DNA of 64,000 bases from Cherax quadricarinatus (lineage: Eukaryota > Arthropoda > Malacostraca > Decapoda > Parastacidae): NCBI RefSeq assembly GCF_038502225.1, contig NC_091325.1:29412459-29476458 (forward strand), read 5' to 3'. The notes below the pieces were generated by a model that was given only the letters and a program-made list of their open reading frames with translations, did no database searches and was not told the DNA's origin. How positions within the stretch are numbered: the first letter of the stretch is position 1; each line of letters opens with the position of its first letter. The position numbers and the translations under genes are program-made. Shown one piece after another: positions 44,066 to 56,038 of the stretch.

Positions 44066-44612
44066 CTTAACAATTCGCAAACAGGCGAAATTATTTACAA
44101 ACATTGTCTCTACGTCCACAGCAGGACTCGAACCTGCTAACTCTGTATCAGAGTCCACAGTACTTTACCATGGAGCTAGACCTGAGATAAGTATGGGCGC
44201 TTAGTTGAAGCTAAGCGATGTTACCCCATACCCCCGGGCACTATACCCCTGGGCACCAAGCTCGTTTTGAAAGTTATTTCATCGAATCCTGGCACATGTA
44301 GTAGACAATGAAAGAGATTTGAAATGCTTAATAATTCACAAACAGGCGAAATTATTTACAAACATTGTCTCTACGTCCACAGCAGCACCCATACTTATCT
44401 TGGGTGTAGCTCCGTGGTAAAGTATAGTGGACTCTGATACAGAGTTAGCACGTTCGTGTCCTGCTGTGGACGTAGCGACAACGTTTGTAAATAATTTTAC
44501 CTGTTTGCGAATTGTTAAGCATTTCAAATCTCTTTCGTTGCCCATTGCATGTGGCAGGATTCGATGAAATAACTTTCAAAGCGAGCTTGTTGCCCAGGGG
44601 TATGGGGTAACA
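44066..44612. mobile_element. tRNA-derived SINE cluster (copy 3)
   Basis: Collinear with 14846-15395 (offset about 29,220 bp) with more substitutions; box B of the plus copy has decayed here (CGTTCGTGTCC). Confidence 0.68.
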
Positions 44613-44894
44613 CAAACCCTACCTCTACAGCAGCCCCGTTTAAGCACTCTGCCCCCACCCCCCACCACAAACCCCACACACACTGTGGCACCCCAAAGCA
44701 GCTGAACAATCTCAACCAAAACCCACACACTGTTCCCTCTGCCCCCACCCCCCACAGCACAAACCATACTGCCACAGAAGCTCTCTACGGGCACTCTTCC
44801 CTCACCCCTCCCCATCACGAATCCCGCCCACACCACAAACCCCATTAGCCCAGGGCTCCCGCTCCCCCAACCCTAATATTCTCCCAGGTCCACC

Positions 44895-46185
44895 GTGATA
44901 GACAACAAGCTGAAGGTGTGGTACACAAACACAGATGGAATAGCAAACAAATACGAGGTGTGGCACGAAAGAATCACCGAGAAGTCCCTGGACATCATAG
45001 CAGTCACAGAAACGAAACTCACTGAGACAATAACAGACGCAGTCATCCCACCGGCAGCAGAGGGAGAGGAGGGGTTGCAATGCTCATAAAAAAAACCAAT
45101 GGACTTTCGAGGAAATGGAGGGCATGGACGAGATTGGAGAAAGGGACTACATAGCAGGCACAATTCAATCTGGGGAACATAAGGTAGTCATTGCTGTGAT
45201 GTATAACCCACCACAGAACTGCAGGAGGCCAAGAGAGGAATATGATGAGAACAACAGAGCGATGGTGGACACACTGGCTGAGGGGGCACGAAGAGCTCAA
45301 TCGTGCACAGCAAACTTACTGGTTATGGGTGATTTCAACCACAGGAAGTCAGATTTGGAAAATCTGGAGCCTCATGGGGGTCCCAAAACATGGAGAGCCA
45401 TGATGATGGATGTGGTACTGGAAAACCTCATGCATCAACACATCAGGGACACTACCAGAGAGAGAGGGGAGGATGAACCAGCAAGACTGGACCTTGTGTT
45501 CACCCTGAGTGGCTCAGAGATTGATGACATCACATATGAGAGGCCCCTCGGAGCTAGTGACCACGTAGTCCTGAGTTTTGATTACATAGTAGAGATACAG
45601 GTGGAGAGGGTAACAGGAGTTGAATGGGAAAAGCCAAACTATAAAAGGGGGGACTACACAGGTATGAGGAAGTTCCTGCGGGAGGTGCAGTGGGACAGAG
45701 AAATGGTAGGAAAGACAGTGAATGAAATGATGGAATATGTAACAACAAAACGCAAAGAGGCAGAGGAAAAGTTTGTTCCCAAGGGCAACAGAAACAATGG
45801 GAAGACCAAAGCGAGTCCTTGGTTTACCCGAAGGTGCAGGGAGGCAAAAGCTAAGTGCATTAGAGAATGGAAAAGGTATAGAAGGCAAAGGACCCAAGAA
45901 AACAAGATCAGCCGAAGTGCCAGAAACGAATATGCACAGATAAGGAGGGAGGCCCAGCAACAGTACGAAAATGACAAAGCATCGAAAGCCAAGTCTGACA
46001 GAAAACTGCTGTTTAGCCTTATTAGGAGAAAGACGACAGTCAAAGACCAGGTGATCAGGCTGAGGAAAGAAGGTGGGGAACTTACAAGAAACGATCAAGA
46101 GGTATGCGAGGAGCTCAACATGAGATTTAAGGAAGCATTCACAGAGGAGACCGGAAGGACTCTGGGAAGACAGGACAGAGGGTGA
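44895..46185 (+). pseudogene. LINE-2 ORF2, endonuclease part (copy 3)
   Basis: Pieces 44895-45089 and 45115-46185. Endonuclease motifs are [37 protein letters not shown] and [10 protein letters not shown]. They are followed by the basic linker typical of this LINE (SPWFTRRCREAKAKC, YRRQRTQEN, LIRRKTTVKDQVIRLR). The frame breaks at the same place as in the other composite copies, so the lesion predates the duplications. Confidence 0.85.
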
Positions 46186-46221
46186 AACCAACAGGAAATA
46201 GACCAACAAGTACTGGACAAT

Positions 46222-47726
46222 ATGCATACAACTGAGGAGAAGGTGAAGAAGCAGCTAAGTCACCTTGATACCTCAAAGGCAATGGGTCCGAACAACATCT
46301 CCCCATGGGTCCTCAGGGAGGGAGCAGATATACTGTGTGTTCCATTAACCACAGTCTTCAACACATTCCTTGAAACTGGGCAACTACCTGAGGTATGGAA
46401 GACTGCAAATGTAGTTCCCATTTTTAAAAAGAAGACAGAAAAGAGGCACTAAATTACAGACCAGTGTCACTGACATGTATAGTATGCAAAGTTATGGAGA
46501 AGATTATCAGGAGGAGAGTGGTGGAGCACCTGGAACGGAACAAGATTATAAACGACAACCAACACTGATTCATGGAAGGCAAATTCTGTGTCATAAACCT
46601 TCTGGAGTTTTATGTCAAAATAACAGAAGTAAGACACGAGAGAGAGGGGTGGGTTGGTTGCATTTTCCTGGACTGCAGGAAGGCCTTCGACACAGTTCCT
46701 TACAAGAGATAAGTGCAGAAGCTGTAGGATCAGGCACGTATAACAGGAAGGGCACTGCAATGGATCAGAGAATACCTGACAGGGAGGCAACAACGAGTCA
46801 AGGTACGGGATGAGGTATCACAGTGGGCACCTGTGATGAGTGGGGTCCCACAGGGGTCGGTCCTAGGACCAGTGCTGTTTCTGGTACATGGGAATAACAT
46901 GATGGAAGGGATAGACTCAGAGGTGTCCCTGTTCGCAGATGATGTGAAGTTAATGAGGAGAATTAAATCAGATGAGGACCAAGCAGGACTTCAAAGAGAT
47001 CTGGACAGGCTGGACACGTGGTAGAGCAACTGGCTTCTTGAATTCAACCCTGCGAAATGCAAAGTCATGAAGATCGGAGAAGGGCAAAGAAGACCACAGA
47101 CAGAGTATAGACTAGGTGGTCAAGGACTGCAAACCTCGCTCAAGGAGAAAAATCTTGGGGTGACCATAACACCGAGCATGTCACCGGGGGCACACATCAA
47201 CCAAATAACTGCTGCAGCATACGGACGCCTGGCAAACCTGAGAATAGCGTTCCGATACCTTAGTAAGGAATCGTTCAAGACACTGTACACTGTGTACATC
47301 AGGTTCATACTGGAGTATGCAGCACCAGTTTGGAACCCACACCTGGTCAAGCACGTCAAGAAATTAGAGAAAGTGCAAAGGTTTGCAACAAGGCTAGTTC
47401 CGGAGCTCAAACGTATGTCCTACGACGAAAAGTTGAGGGAAATCAGACTGACGACATTGGGGGATAGGAGGGTCAGGGGAGACATGATAACGACATACAA
47501 AATAATGCGTGGAATAGATACGGTAGACAGAGACAAGTTGTTCCAGAGAGAGGACACAAAAACAAGGGGTCACAATTTGAAGCTGAAGACTCAGACGAGT
47601 CAGAGGGATGTTAGGAAGCATTTCTTCAGTCACATAGTCGTCAGGAAGTGGAATAGCCTAACAAGTGATGCAATGGAGGCAGGAGCCATACATAGCTTTA
47701 AGACGAGGTATGACAAAGCTCTGGAA

Positions 47727-47761
<35 letters not shown>

Positions 47762-47765
47762 CTAG
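46222..47765 (+). pseudogene. LINE-2 ORF2, reverse transcriptase part (copy 3)
   Basis: RT remnants are LDTSKAMGPNNISPWVL, KTANVVPIFKK, GVPQGSVLGPVLF (46845-46883), the catalytic FADDVKLMRR, NWLLEFNPAKCKVMKIG, and the C-terminal VYIRFILEYAAPVWNPH and SHIVVRKWNSL. Frameshifts remove continuity between 46440 and 46830 (palm domain), and TAG at 47022 replaces the Trp before SNWLLEF. Confidence 0.85.
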
Positions 47766-47842
47766 TAGTGATCAGTGAAGAGGCGGGGCCAGGAGCTGAG
47801 TCTCGACCCCTGCAACCACAATTAGGAGAGTACAATTAGGTG

Positions 47843-47845
<3 letters not shown>

Positions 47846-47877
<32 letters not shown>
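47846..47877. repeat. (AC)n at the LINE-2 3' end
   Basis: About 16 AC units directly following GGTGAGTAC of the LINE. Confidence 0.95.
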
Positions 47878-47879
<2 letters not shown>

Positions 47880-48115
47880 GTGAGCGCCCCAGCATAATGC
47901 TATGATGAGAATCAAAGGCCTACCATACAGGTGGGTCTTTATTCGTCAGTGCTTTCTGCTGGGTAGCAGCCGTTAGCATGACGTCACGGCGTGCCGCCAC
48001 ACTTCGCAGTGACTTCTCATTCCTCACGTGGCTGCTGTGGTGAGAGGAAGTGTTGCACTTTTGTCTCTCATTCTTCCCATCTTTTGTCTAGTGTTCCCTT
48101 TGGTTTTGGGGCTAT

Positions 48116-48372
48116 ACATGTTTGGTTATGTGTAAAAGGAAGTCTTTAACACCTGAAACTATAGCTCAAATCGTAGGACTTCACAAAGCTGGACACCAGA
48201 CGAAAGAAATAGTGGAGAATGTGTGTGTGAGCGTTCAGGGAGGAACTGGGTGCAGCTTTTCAAGGTTGGTGGCGGTGTCGAGTTACCGGCTGCTAAACCT
48301 CTGCCTGGCCCCTCCTAGAAGATATCTGTCCATAAAGAGGCAGTTAGAGAGTAACTGCGTTATATGACTCCC
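48116..48372 (+). pseudogene. Tc1/mariner-like transposase N-terminal remnant
   Basis: From 48122 the frame reads VMCKRKSLTPETIAQIVGLH and KAGHQTKEIVENVCVSV, the first helix-turn-helix of Tc1-type transposases that binds the TIR. After a frameshift near 48235 the next frame continues as QLFKVGGGVELPAAKPLPGPS, then a stop at the AT-hook-like GRP(R) position, and ISVHKEAVRE. The second HTH half and the DDE catalytic domain are absent. A dead 250-bp fragment. Confidence 0.65.
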
Positions 48373-48856
48373 ACTGGTATAGCGCTTTCCTCTGATTAAA
48401 CTATAACAATAGTGAGTGGTATCAGTCTTCACTGCCGATGCATCGTACGAAACAAATGAAACGTTTCATCAATTTAGAATACAAAGTTGCAAGTTTCATC
48501 GAGTTCTGTGAAATAACAAGAAACCGGATCCTCTGTTGAAAGATCTGAATTAGATTTGGTCTGTCCCAATTTACCATTTTTATTGGAAAAATTTGGATGC
48601 TAATTACCAAATGATGAGTTGTTAATACCTCTTCTGAGGTTATGGAACACTTCGATACTTTTCTCGAGTCAGGCAGCGACCGAAATACATTTACTTAACT
48701 TTCTTTTAACAAGAAGCACCACACTGAAAAACTTAATACTATGTCTGGTGAATAGGATGTAATCAGGTTTAACTCACGTATGAAGTGAATAGATTCAATT
48801 CCTTAAATCAAGAATCCTTCATTAACATCAAAGCACTTTCCTTGATGGATACTCAC
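48373..48856. other. No gene seen (putative P450 intron)
   Basis: AT-rich DNA with no recognisable domain in any frame. If the P450 exons belong to a live gene, this is part of the intron that follows exon b, and its next exon is not visible before the LINE at 47845. Confidence 0.4.
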
Positions 48857-48987
48857 CGAGAGGATCAGATTCTTTTCCCATGATGATCTTGTCTCTCTCA
48901 TTAAACAGAAGAAGATCAATACGGTCGGAAAACGTCAAGTCTGCCATCGCTGTCCTCATAAGTTTCAGATCAGTTAGTACCACCGTC
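48857..48987 (-). CDS. Cytochrome P450 exon b (K-helix-distal N-terminal region, CYP2-clan-like)
   Basis: A 131-bp exon on the minus strand with a pyrimidine-rich acceptor (TTGCCTTCCCAG) at its 5' side and a consensus donor (GTGAGTATCC) at its 3' side. Read in the only open frame it gives TVVLTDLKLMRTAMADLTFS, DRIDLLLFNERDK and IIMGKESDPL. The V-V-L-(T/N)-D-x-(K/E)-x-(M/I)-(R/K)-x-A segment is the beta1-helix B region of microsomal P450s, usually followed by F(S/A)(G/D)RP. It begins in phase 2 and ends in phase 1; the start joins exon a exactly (TG plus G gives Trp). P450s are haem mono-oxygenases anchored in the ER membrane. The Cys haem loop is not in the window. The gene could be partial or a pseudogene. 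Confidence 0.72.
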
Positions 48988-49247
48988 CTGGGAAGGCAAA
49001 TATAATCATAACAAAGTTGAAAAAACAGAACAGTTGGGGGTCAGGGCTCCATGTTGTGGTCTAGTTTGTCACAAGCACAAAATATCAAAGTTACTAAGAA
49101 ATATTTCAAGTAGGCCGCCAGTAGCACTTATTTTAGATTATTTCAAGCAATCTAGGAGCAGCACTCGTGTACAGTATGTTAAGCAATACTCGTATTCAAG
49201 CACGCCGTAAATACAGCTCATTCAGTGTATTTTAGACAAGCTGCCAT

Positions 49248-49382
49248 CAGTACTCATACAGAGTACGTCAAGCACGCCGCCACCAACATTATCAGTACTC
49301 ATACAGAGTACGTCAAGCACGCCGCCACCAACATTATCAGTACTCATACAGAGTACGTCAAGCACGCCGCCACCAACATTAT
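49248..49382. repeat. 45-bp tandem repeat, three units
   Basis: Three nearly identical 45-bp units beginning CAGTACTCATACAGAGTACG and ending CCGCCACCAACATTAT. The unit contains the palindrome GTACTCATACAGAGTAC. It is in the P450 intron. Confidence 0.93.
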
Positions 49383-49616
49383 TAAAACAGGGCTTCAAAA
49401 AATGAAACTGCGATATATTCAGGAAATCTCTTAATGATTTTAGTCAGTATTAAACATTTATAGAACAGTTGTGATGACTCACAGGCACAGTGTGGTCCAG
49501 TATTGTTGACAAACTGATGAGAATAAACATACCATGACATAATAGACAAATAGACCAAAAGAATTGTTAATAAGGCTTTTCCTTATTTTTTTTAATTAAT
49601 GACCCTTTTTTACTGT

Positions 49617-49808
<192 letters not shown>

Positions 49809-49878
49809 TCAACAACATCTATTTTTAGTTATTTTATTAATTATTTAAAAAACATTGCAGTGTGGTGCATTAACCTAC

Positions 49879-50002
49879 CATTTTCCAAAAGTCTTGAAGC
49901 TGAATATGCCACCGTACTTGTCCGCCATTTTCTGTATGGCTACCTGGGGAGTGTAGAGCAGGATGGACACCACATTACCCAGCAACGGTAGTACCAGGGG
50001 AC
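49879..50002 (-). CDS. Cytochrome P450 exon a (proline-rich hinge to helix A)
   Basis: A 124-bp minus-strand exon between acceptor GACGTTGTCAG and donor GTAGGTTAATG. The open frame reads (G)PLVLPLLGNVVSILLYTPQ, VAIQKMADKYGGIFSFK and TFGK, ending TG. PLxLPLLGN is the conserved segment just after the PPGP hinge of microsomal P450s, and (A)DKYGGIFSF is the helix A region (family form: KYGxIFS). The first two bases complete a Gly codon, which would finish PPG from the upstream exon. With exon b it reconstructs 84 residues in correct order. Transmembrane exon 1 was not found in 50003-51235. CYP2 clan by overall look; the family is not assignable. Confidence 0.75.
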
Positions 50003-51233
50003 CTGACAACGTCATCAACATCTTTACATACATATAACCATGAAAGTAAAAACTGTATACAGCATCTACTGCTACTGTTAAGGGGCGTAAAGACGCTATA
50101 AGAGCGGATTGGTAAAGGGCCGATGGAGCTTGCTTTCATGTCTGCCAAACGAACAATTCCTACAAATTTGATTGCATGATTAATTTAATTGTAGTCTTTC
50201 AACACTCTCCTACTCAGTTTCTCATATAAGTACTTAAGTTAAGTTAGATAAAGATTAATTAGCCTAATATATGCTGTTACCTTTATCTAAGCCTATACAT
50301 CTCCAATAGTGGGCACCCACTTGTGCCACCTACCAGCTCACAGCCTACCCACGCCATGAACTTCAGTCACCCAGACCTGTGTAGGTAATGGCCAGGCGAT
50401 CAAACCTCGCCTCATAATGCCGTGTTTATCACGGCATTATCACGGCGACTTCACCTCATTTTGTGACAATTCTAGACTTGTACAGTGAAAAACACCAACC
50501 TTCACTAGTCACATTACAAATGTGGAGTCACACACATGTACTCATGCCGACAAGACGATATATCTTATTCACAAACCCGGGTGTAAAATGGTGATTCCTA
50601 AAATATTACCCAACCTACAGACTCTGTACATCACGACCGTAAGTCCAGGTTACCAATATTATTGAATATGCATTTATGTGTATGTTAATGAGTACTACGC
50701 ACGTGGAAGGTGCGTAGTATTCGAGTGTAGATATATCGGATATATATCTACACTCGAGACACACACTGTCTTGTGTAGATAGAGAATCCTAGATTTTACG
50801 AGGAAAGGAAGTCAGGTTCTTGGATTGAATTCATCTAATAGCCTAATTCTATAGCTAACTGATCAGTTACACAAACACCCATCTATTCAACACATTAGTG
50901 GTCCATCAAACGGATGTGGTTCTACAAAACCGAAAGGTAGTTAGACCGTGACTAGAACTAGAACCTAAACAGAACCAGTGATTAGAAGTAACATTACCAT
51001 CACCAGTAATTGCTTTTTAATTATTAAGTGTTAATCACAAACAGAGATGCTCAACACCTAGCAAGATGCCAACCGGCTTTTTTTGTGTAATTCAGAGTGG
51101 CAGCGATTTGAATGCCGAGAGACATATGGGAAAGCGGTCACAAGCACAGATGGTGGCGCCATCTAGCACCTTTTCACACTACAACATTTCAACAATGCCA
51201 TTTTGTGTCTTCACCACAACACCTGACTGCTGT

Positions 51234-51235
<2 letters not shown>
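50003..51235. other. No gene recognised; contains two adjacent hairpins
   Basis: No exon with a suitable phase-1 donor and proline-rich hinge was found for the P450. The stretch includes hairpins at 50693-50757, listed separately. An ORF near 51066 merely runs into the (AC)n tract. Confidence 0.45.
50693..50757. repeat. Two adjacent perfect hairpins
   Basis: TACTACGCAC (50693-50702) pairs with GTGCGTAGTA (50710-50719) around a 7-nt loop. One base later TCGAGTGTAGATATAT (50721-50736) pairs with its complement at 50742-50757 around CGGAT. The stems are 10 and 16 bp, both perfect. Function unknown; could be the end of a small DNA element. Confidence 0.85.
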
Positions 51236-51296
<61 letters not shown>

Positions 51297-51299
51297 CAG
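51236..51299. repeat. (AC)n tract, 5' border of a LINE-2 copy
   Basis: About 31 AC units with one AA interruption, ending in CAGT where LINE-2 coding sequence starts. Confidence 0.96.
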
Positions 51300-53836
51300 T
51301 AATGTATAACCCACCACAGAACAGCAGGAGGCCAAGGCAAAAGTACGACGAGAGCAATAGAGCGATGGTTGACACACTGGCTAGAGTGGCCAGAAGAGCT
51401 CATGCATGCAGGGCAAAGCTCCTGATCATGGGTGACTTTAACCACAAGGAGATCGATTGGGAGAACTTGGACCCGCATGGGGGCCAAGATACATGGAGGG
51501 CTAAGATGATGGAGGTGGTACTGGAAAACTTCATGTACCAACACGTAAGGGACACTACAAGAGAGAGAAAGGAGAGGATGAACCAGCAAGGCTAGACTTA
51601 GTATTCACCTTGAGTAGTGCAGATATCGAGGACATCACATATGAAAGACCCCTTGGGGCCAGTGACCATGTGGTTTTAAGCTTCGAATACACAGTAGAGC
51701 TACAAGTGGAGGGAGAAGCAGGAAGGCCAGGACGAATGAAGCCAAACTACAAGAAAGGGGACTACACAGGAATGAGGAACTTCCTGAACAGGGTTCAGTG
51801 GGACAGAGAACTGGCAGGGAAGCCAGTTAATGAGATGATGGAATATGTAGCAACAAAATGCAAGGAGGCTGAGGAGAGGTTTGTACCCAAGGGTAACAGG
51901 AATAATGAAAAAGCCAGGATGAGCCCATGGTTTACCCAAAGGTGTAGGGAGGCAAAAACCAAGTGTGCTAGGGAATGGAAGAAATATAGAAGGCAAAGGA
52001 CCCAGGAGAATAAGGAGAGCAGTCGTAGAGCCAGAAACGAATATGCACAGATAAGAAGGGAGGCCCAAAGACAATATGAAAATGACATAGCAGCGAAAGC
52101 CAAATCTGACCCGAAACTGTTGTACAGCCACATCAGGAGGAAAACAACAGTCAAGGACCAGGTAATCAGGCTAAGGAAGGAAGGAGGAGAGACAACAAGA
52201 AATGACCGTGAAGTATGTGAGGAACTCAACAAGAGATTCAAAGAAGTGTTCACAGAGGAGACAGAAGGGGCTCCAGAAAGACGGAGAGGTGGGGCACACC
52301 ACCCTGTGCTGGACACAGTGTACACAACCGAGGAAGAAGTGAAGAGGCTTCTGAGCGAGCTAGATACCTCAAAGGCAATGGGGCCAGATAACATCTCCCC
52401 ATGGGTATTGAGAGAGGGAGCAGAGGCGCTATGTGTACCCCTAACAACAATATTCAATACATCTATCGAGACAGGGAGACTGCCTGAGGCATGGAAGACA
52501 GCAAATGTAGTCCCAATCTTTAAAAAAGGAGACAGACATGAAGCATTAAACTACAGACCAGTGTCACTGACATGTATAGTATGCAAAATCATGGAGAAGA
52601 TTATCAGAAGTGTGGTGGAACACCTAGAAAGGAATGATCTCATCAACAGCAGCCAACATGGTTTCAGGGACGGGAAATCCTGTGTCACAAACCTACTGGA
52701 GTTCTACGACATGGTGACAGCAGTAAGACAAGAGAGAGAGGGGTGGGTGGATTGCATATTCTTGGACTGCAAGAAGGCGTTTGACACAGTTCCACACAAG
52801 AGATTGGTGCAAAAACTGGAGGACCAAGCAGGGATAACAGGGAAGGCACTACAATGGATCAGGGAATACTTGTCGGGAAGACAGCAGCGAGTCATGGTAC
52901 GTGGCGAGGTGTCAGAGTGGGCACCTGTGACCAGCAGGGTCCCACAGGGGTCAGTCCTAGGACCAGTGCTGTTTCTGGTATTTGTGAACGACATGACGGA
53001 AGGAATAGACTCTGAGGTGTTCCTGTTTGCAGATGACGTGAAGTTGATGAGAAGAATTCACTCGATCGAAGACCAGGCAGAACTACAAAGGGATCTGGAC
53101 AGGCTGCAGACCTGGTCCAGCAATTGGCTCCTGGAGTTCAATCCCACCAAGTGCAAAGTCATGAAGATTGGGGAAGGGCAAAGAAGACCGCAGACGGAGT
53201 ACAGTCTAGGGGGGCCAGAGACTACAAACCTCACTCAAGGAAAAAGATCTTGGGGTGAGTATAACACCAGGCACATCTGAAGCGCACATCAATCAAATAA
53301 CTGCTGCAGCATATGGGCGCCTAGCAAACCTCAGAACAGCATTCCGACATCTTAATAAGGAATCTTTCAGGACCCTGTACACCGTGTACGTTAGGCCCAT
53401 ATTGGAGTATGCGGCACCAGTTTGGAACCCACACCTAGCCAAGCACGTAAAGAAACTAGAGAAAGTGCAAAGGTATGCAACAAGACTAGTCCCAGAGCTA
53501 AGAGGTATGTCCTACGAGGAGAGGTTAAAGGAAATCAACCTGACGACACTGGAGGACAGGAGAGATAGGGGGGACATGATAACGACATACAAAATACTGA
53601 GAGGAATTGACAAGGTGGACAAAGACAGGATGTTCCAGAGATTGGACACAGTAACAAGGGGACACAGTTGGAAGTTGAAGACACAGATGAATCACAGGGA
53701 TGTTAGGAAGTATTTCTTCAGCCACAGAGTAGTCAGTAAGTGGAATAGTTTGGGAAGCGATGTAGTGGAGGCAGGATCCATACATAGCTTTAAGCAGAGG
53801 TATGATAAAGCTCACGGTTCAGGGAGAGTGACCTAG
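51300..53836 (+). pseudogene. LINE-2 ORF2 (endonuclease and RT), two frameshifts
   Basis: Three frames: 51302-51595, 51610-53280 and 53255-53836. The frame changes lie near 51575 and in a G run near 53210. The central part is long and clean: [12 protein letters not shown], the basic linker, TSKAMGPDNISPWVLREGAE, NYRPVSLTCIVCKIMEKII, QHGFRDGKSCVTNLLEFYD, FLDCKKAFDTVPHKRL, VPQGSVLGPVLFLVF, FADDVKLMRR. The last part holds LEYAAPVWNPH and HRVVSKWNSLG. The RT active-site aspartates are preserved. About 845 codons of ORF2 remain; the N-terminal part of the endonuclease is lost. Confidence 0.88.
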
Positions 53837-53920
53837 TAGCGATCAGTGAAGAGGCGGGGCCAGGAGCTCGGACTCGACCCCCGCAACCTCAACTAGGTGA
53901 GTACAACTAGGTGAGTACAC
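51300..53920 (+). mobile_element. LINE-2, 5'-truncated 2.6-kb copy in (AC)n
   Basis: Begins abruptly in the endonuclease (VMYNPPQN) right after (AC)n and ends with tandem AACTAGGTGAGTAC before another (AC)n tract. This is the outcome of target-primed reverse transcription that stopped early, within a split (AC)n target. It belongs to a subfamily slightly different from the 57553 copy (AACTAGG against AATTAGG tail). Confidence 0.88.
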
Positions 53921-53964
53921 TCACACACACACACACACACACACATACACACACACGCACACGC
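53921..53964. repeat. (AC)n between LINE-2 and the Gypsy LTR
   Basis: (AC)n with CGC and TAC interruptions, then the TGTGGAATGC start of a probable LTR. Confidence 0.93.
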
Positions 53965-54384
53965 TGTGGAATGCAAAGAGTACGTAACCTTCATTCGGCG
54001 CATGTACACACCCTCATTGAAAGGCTATCTCCCCCAACCAGCGAACCAGTACTTAGGGTTGGATGATGGGGCCCCATCGTCTGATCAGTATCTAAATTCA
54101 GCCAATGAGAAGGTGGGTCTGGCAACTGCGGAGGTATCGTGGTCACCACTCACCTGTCCACTCTTGTCATTTCCATTCTATAGCTGGTTGAGCACAGTTG
54201 TCCTTTCTGTCTCCAGGCTGTGTCTTTGCCTTTGATTAACTGCGTTGTATACATCCATTTCCAACTGTATATAGTGTACATACTTGTAAATACTTACTAT
54301 CGCTCTTGGTGAAGGAAAATATATTTCAAAGTCATTCAGCTGTGTTTGTTCTGCTTCTTACTTCCCTTTACACCCAGGATAACA
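53965..54384 (+). repeat. Candidate 5' LTR of the Gypsy element
   Basis: Starts TGTGGAATGC and ends CCAGGATAACA, with TATATAGTGTAC and repeated TACTTGTAAATACTTAC in the middle as possible promoter signals. About 26 bp later TGGGGCCTCTCCGGGA (54411) could be a tRNA primer-binding site, but the gap is larger than usual. Without the 3' LTR the borders cannot be fixed. Confidence 0.4.
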
Positions 54385-54771
54385 GGCTTTATTGTGCCTG
54401 GGTTGTAATATGGGGCCTCTCCGGGAGCTGGAGCTGGACTTAGAGCAGGAGTTAAGCCTAGGGATGAAGCAGGAACATTGTATAGCTTGCTGTCTGGCAT
54501 TGCGTCAGCTTTGCCAACACTTTATGAAACTTTGCGTGTCAGCCTTACGTTTTACGGTCAGCCTGCTATTGTGTGATCATTGACAACTTGCTATTGGTTT
54601 GTTAATTGTGCTCGCTTCGCTATTGTGTGAATATTTTGCAGTCGGCTCTGCTATTGCATATCAGCCTTGCTATTGTATGTGCGTATTCTGCATTAGGTTT
54701 TGTTACGTGTCAGCCTTATCGTGTGAGCATTCTGCAGTCGTACTGTGCATAGCTGAGCATGTATTGCAAAA

Positions 54772-56025
54772 AGAGTATAACGTTGGGTATGCCGCCTAGA
54801 CGAGTCAGACGTCTAGTGTCTGAATGCACTTTAGTAAACTTACCAAAGTTTTCTCTGCAGCGTTGTTGGCAAATTGCTCATTCCATTGGCACTCGCAAAC
54901 GCACTCTCACAGCTGCACAGATTCGTACTCCGAAAAGTATCCAACTTCGAAAAGAGGAAATGGCACATCAAACTCCTCCCTCTACTGAAGCCAGGAATAA
55001 AACCCCGATGTTCTCGCAAGAAGAAAATGATACAGTACCTGAGCAAATCGCGTCTCGAGCAACAGGGTTGTCTGAAGGTGCGTTGGTGCTTGAGTTGGCG
55101 TAAATCAATCTCGAGCAGACTAGGGAACAACGCTTATATGCCAGGGAAGAATTTGGTAAAGAAAAAGAAAGGAGGCAGTTTTCTCAAGTAGTAAATGACT
55201 TTAATTTGCAAAAAGCAGTACAGCTAGTTTCCCGTTTCAATGAGGCAGAACCTGAACAATTTTTTGAAACTTTCGAAAATCAGGCTCGAGCCTTGAGGTG
55301 GTCGGAACAGCATTGAGCGTCTTTGGTGTATACAGCTTTTTATGGTAAGGCACTGATTTTTGCAATTACAAAGTGGTGAAGACTGCAGTTCTTGGAGCGT
55401 ATCATTATATTCCTGCTATGTATAGGAAGTCATTCAAGTTAGGCAGACGACAGTTTGGTCAATCATTGGTGGACATTGTTCGACAGCAGACCAAAGCTTT
55501 CACCAGCTGGTATAAAGCAAGTGGTGCTGCAATTTTTAGTGAGTTAACTCAACTCATCCTAGTAGATAACCTGCTGGAGTCTGTGGGACCAGAGGTTAGT
55601 CTTTTTGCAGGATCGTGTCTTAACCACTGCATTGGAGGCAGCCAGGGTGGCTGATACGTTTGAAACCAACCACTCCATGTCCGAGCGGTCCCATCTCTCT
55701 TTTCAACAGCCTGGCATGAGCAGAGATCGTCATCCTTGGAGGATGAAGTGCCAGCCGGAAGGAGAACATCTACATCAGCCAACTAAGCTACCTGGTGAGC
55801 CACGCTATTCAACTTATGGTCAACCTGGTGAGCGACAAACCACTCAACATGGTATATCTCGACAACAGTACCCAGAGGGACACTACAACGTCAGCAGGGA
55901 ACTAAGGTCAAAGCTTTCGTGTGTTTTAATTGTAATAAAGCAGGTCACATCCGCCCAAATTGCCCAAATAAACCCCAGCCATTAGGGAAAATTTATAATG
56001 TCACTAGTAACATGACCCTGAAATA
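54772..56025 (+). pseudogene. Gypsy gag with CCHC zinc knuckle, decayed
   Basis: Readable parts, in several frames: MPPRRVRRLVSECTLVNLP (near 54789), VNDFNLQKAVQLVSRFNEA and FFETFENQARALRWSEQ (55190-55313), VKTAVLGAYHYIPAMYRKSF and FTSWYKASGAAIFSELTQLI (55370-55560), ALEAARVADTFETNHS, and the nucleocapsid knuckle CFNCNKAGHIRPNC (about 55918-55960), a C-x2-C-x4-H-x4-C motif. The capsid-like middle corresponds to the gag core that forms the particle. Stops and frameshifts at about 55103, 55313, 55372 and 55610 inactivate it. Confidence 0.72.
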
Positions 56026-56038
56026 AATAGAGAAAGGA

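Larger units (their letters stand above)
44613..47845 (+). mobile_element. LINE-2, 3.2-kb copy with complete 3' end
   Basis: Runs from the end of ORF1 to the terminal AATTAGGTGAGTAC repeat and then (AC)n. It shows what copies 1 and 2 lost to (AT)n. ORF2 has a frame change near 45090, an in-frame TGA at 46183-46185, frameshifts between about 46440 and 46830, and a TAG at 47022-47024. A (GA)n stretch (47731-47758) has expanded in the last codons. Confidence 0.87.

Noticed and set aside
45514..46227. Long minus-strand ORF opposite LINE-2
   Set aside because: Shadow frame of the endonuclease/linker coding region; the same shadow appears opposite other LINE-2 copies and carries no domain.
48422..48610. 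A further P450 exon downstream of exon b
   Set aside because: The minus-strand frame here has no P450 motif and no matching phase-1 acceptor.
51179..51377. Cys-Val or His-Thr repeat ORFs at (AC)n tracts (also 57465-57767, 61653-61924)
   Set aside because: Translation of (AC)n/(GT)n and of shadow frames of LINE-2.
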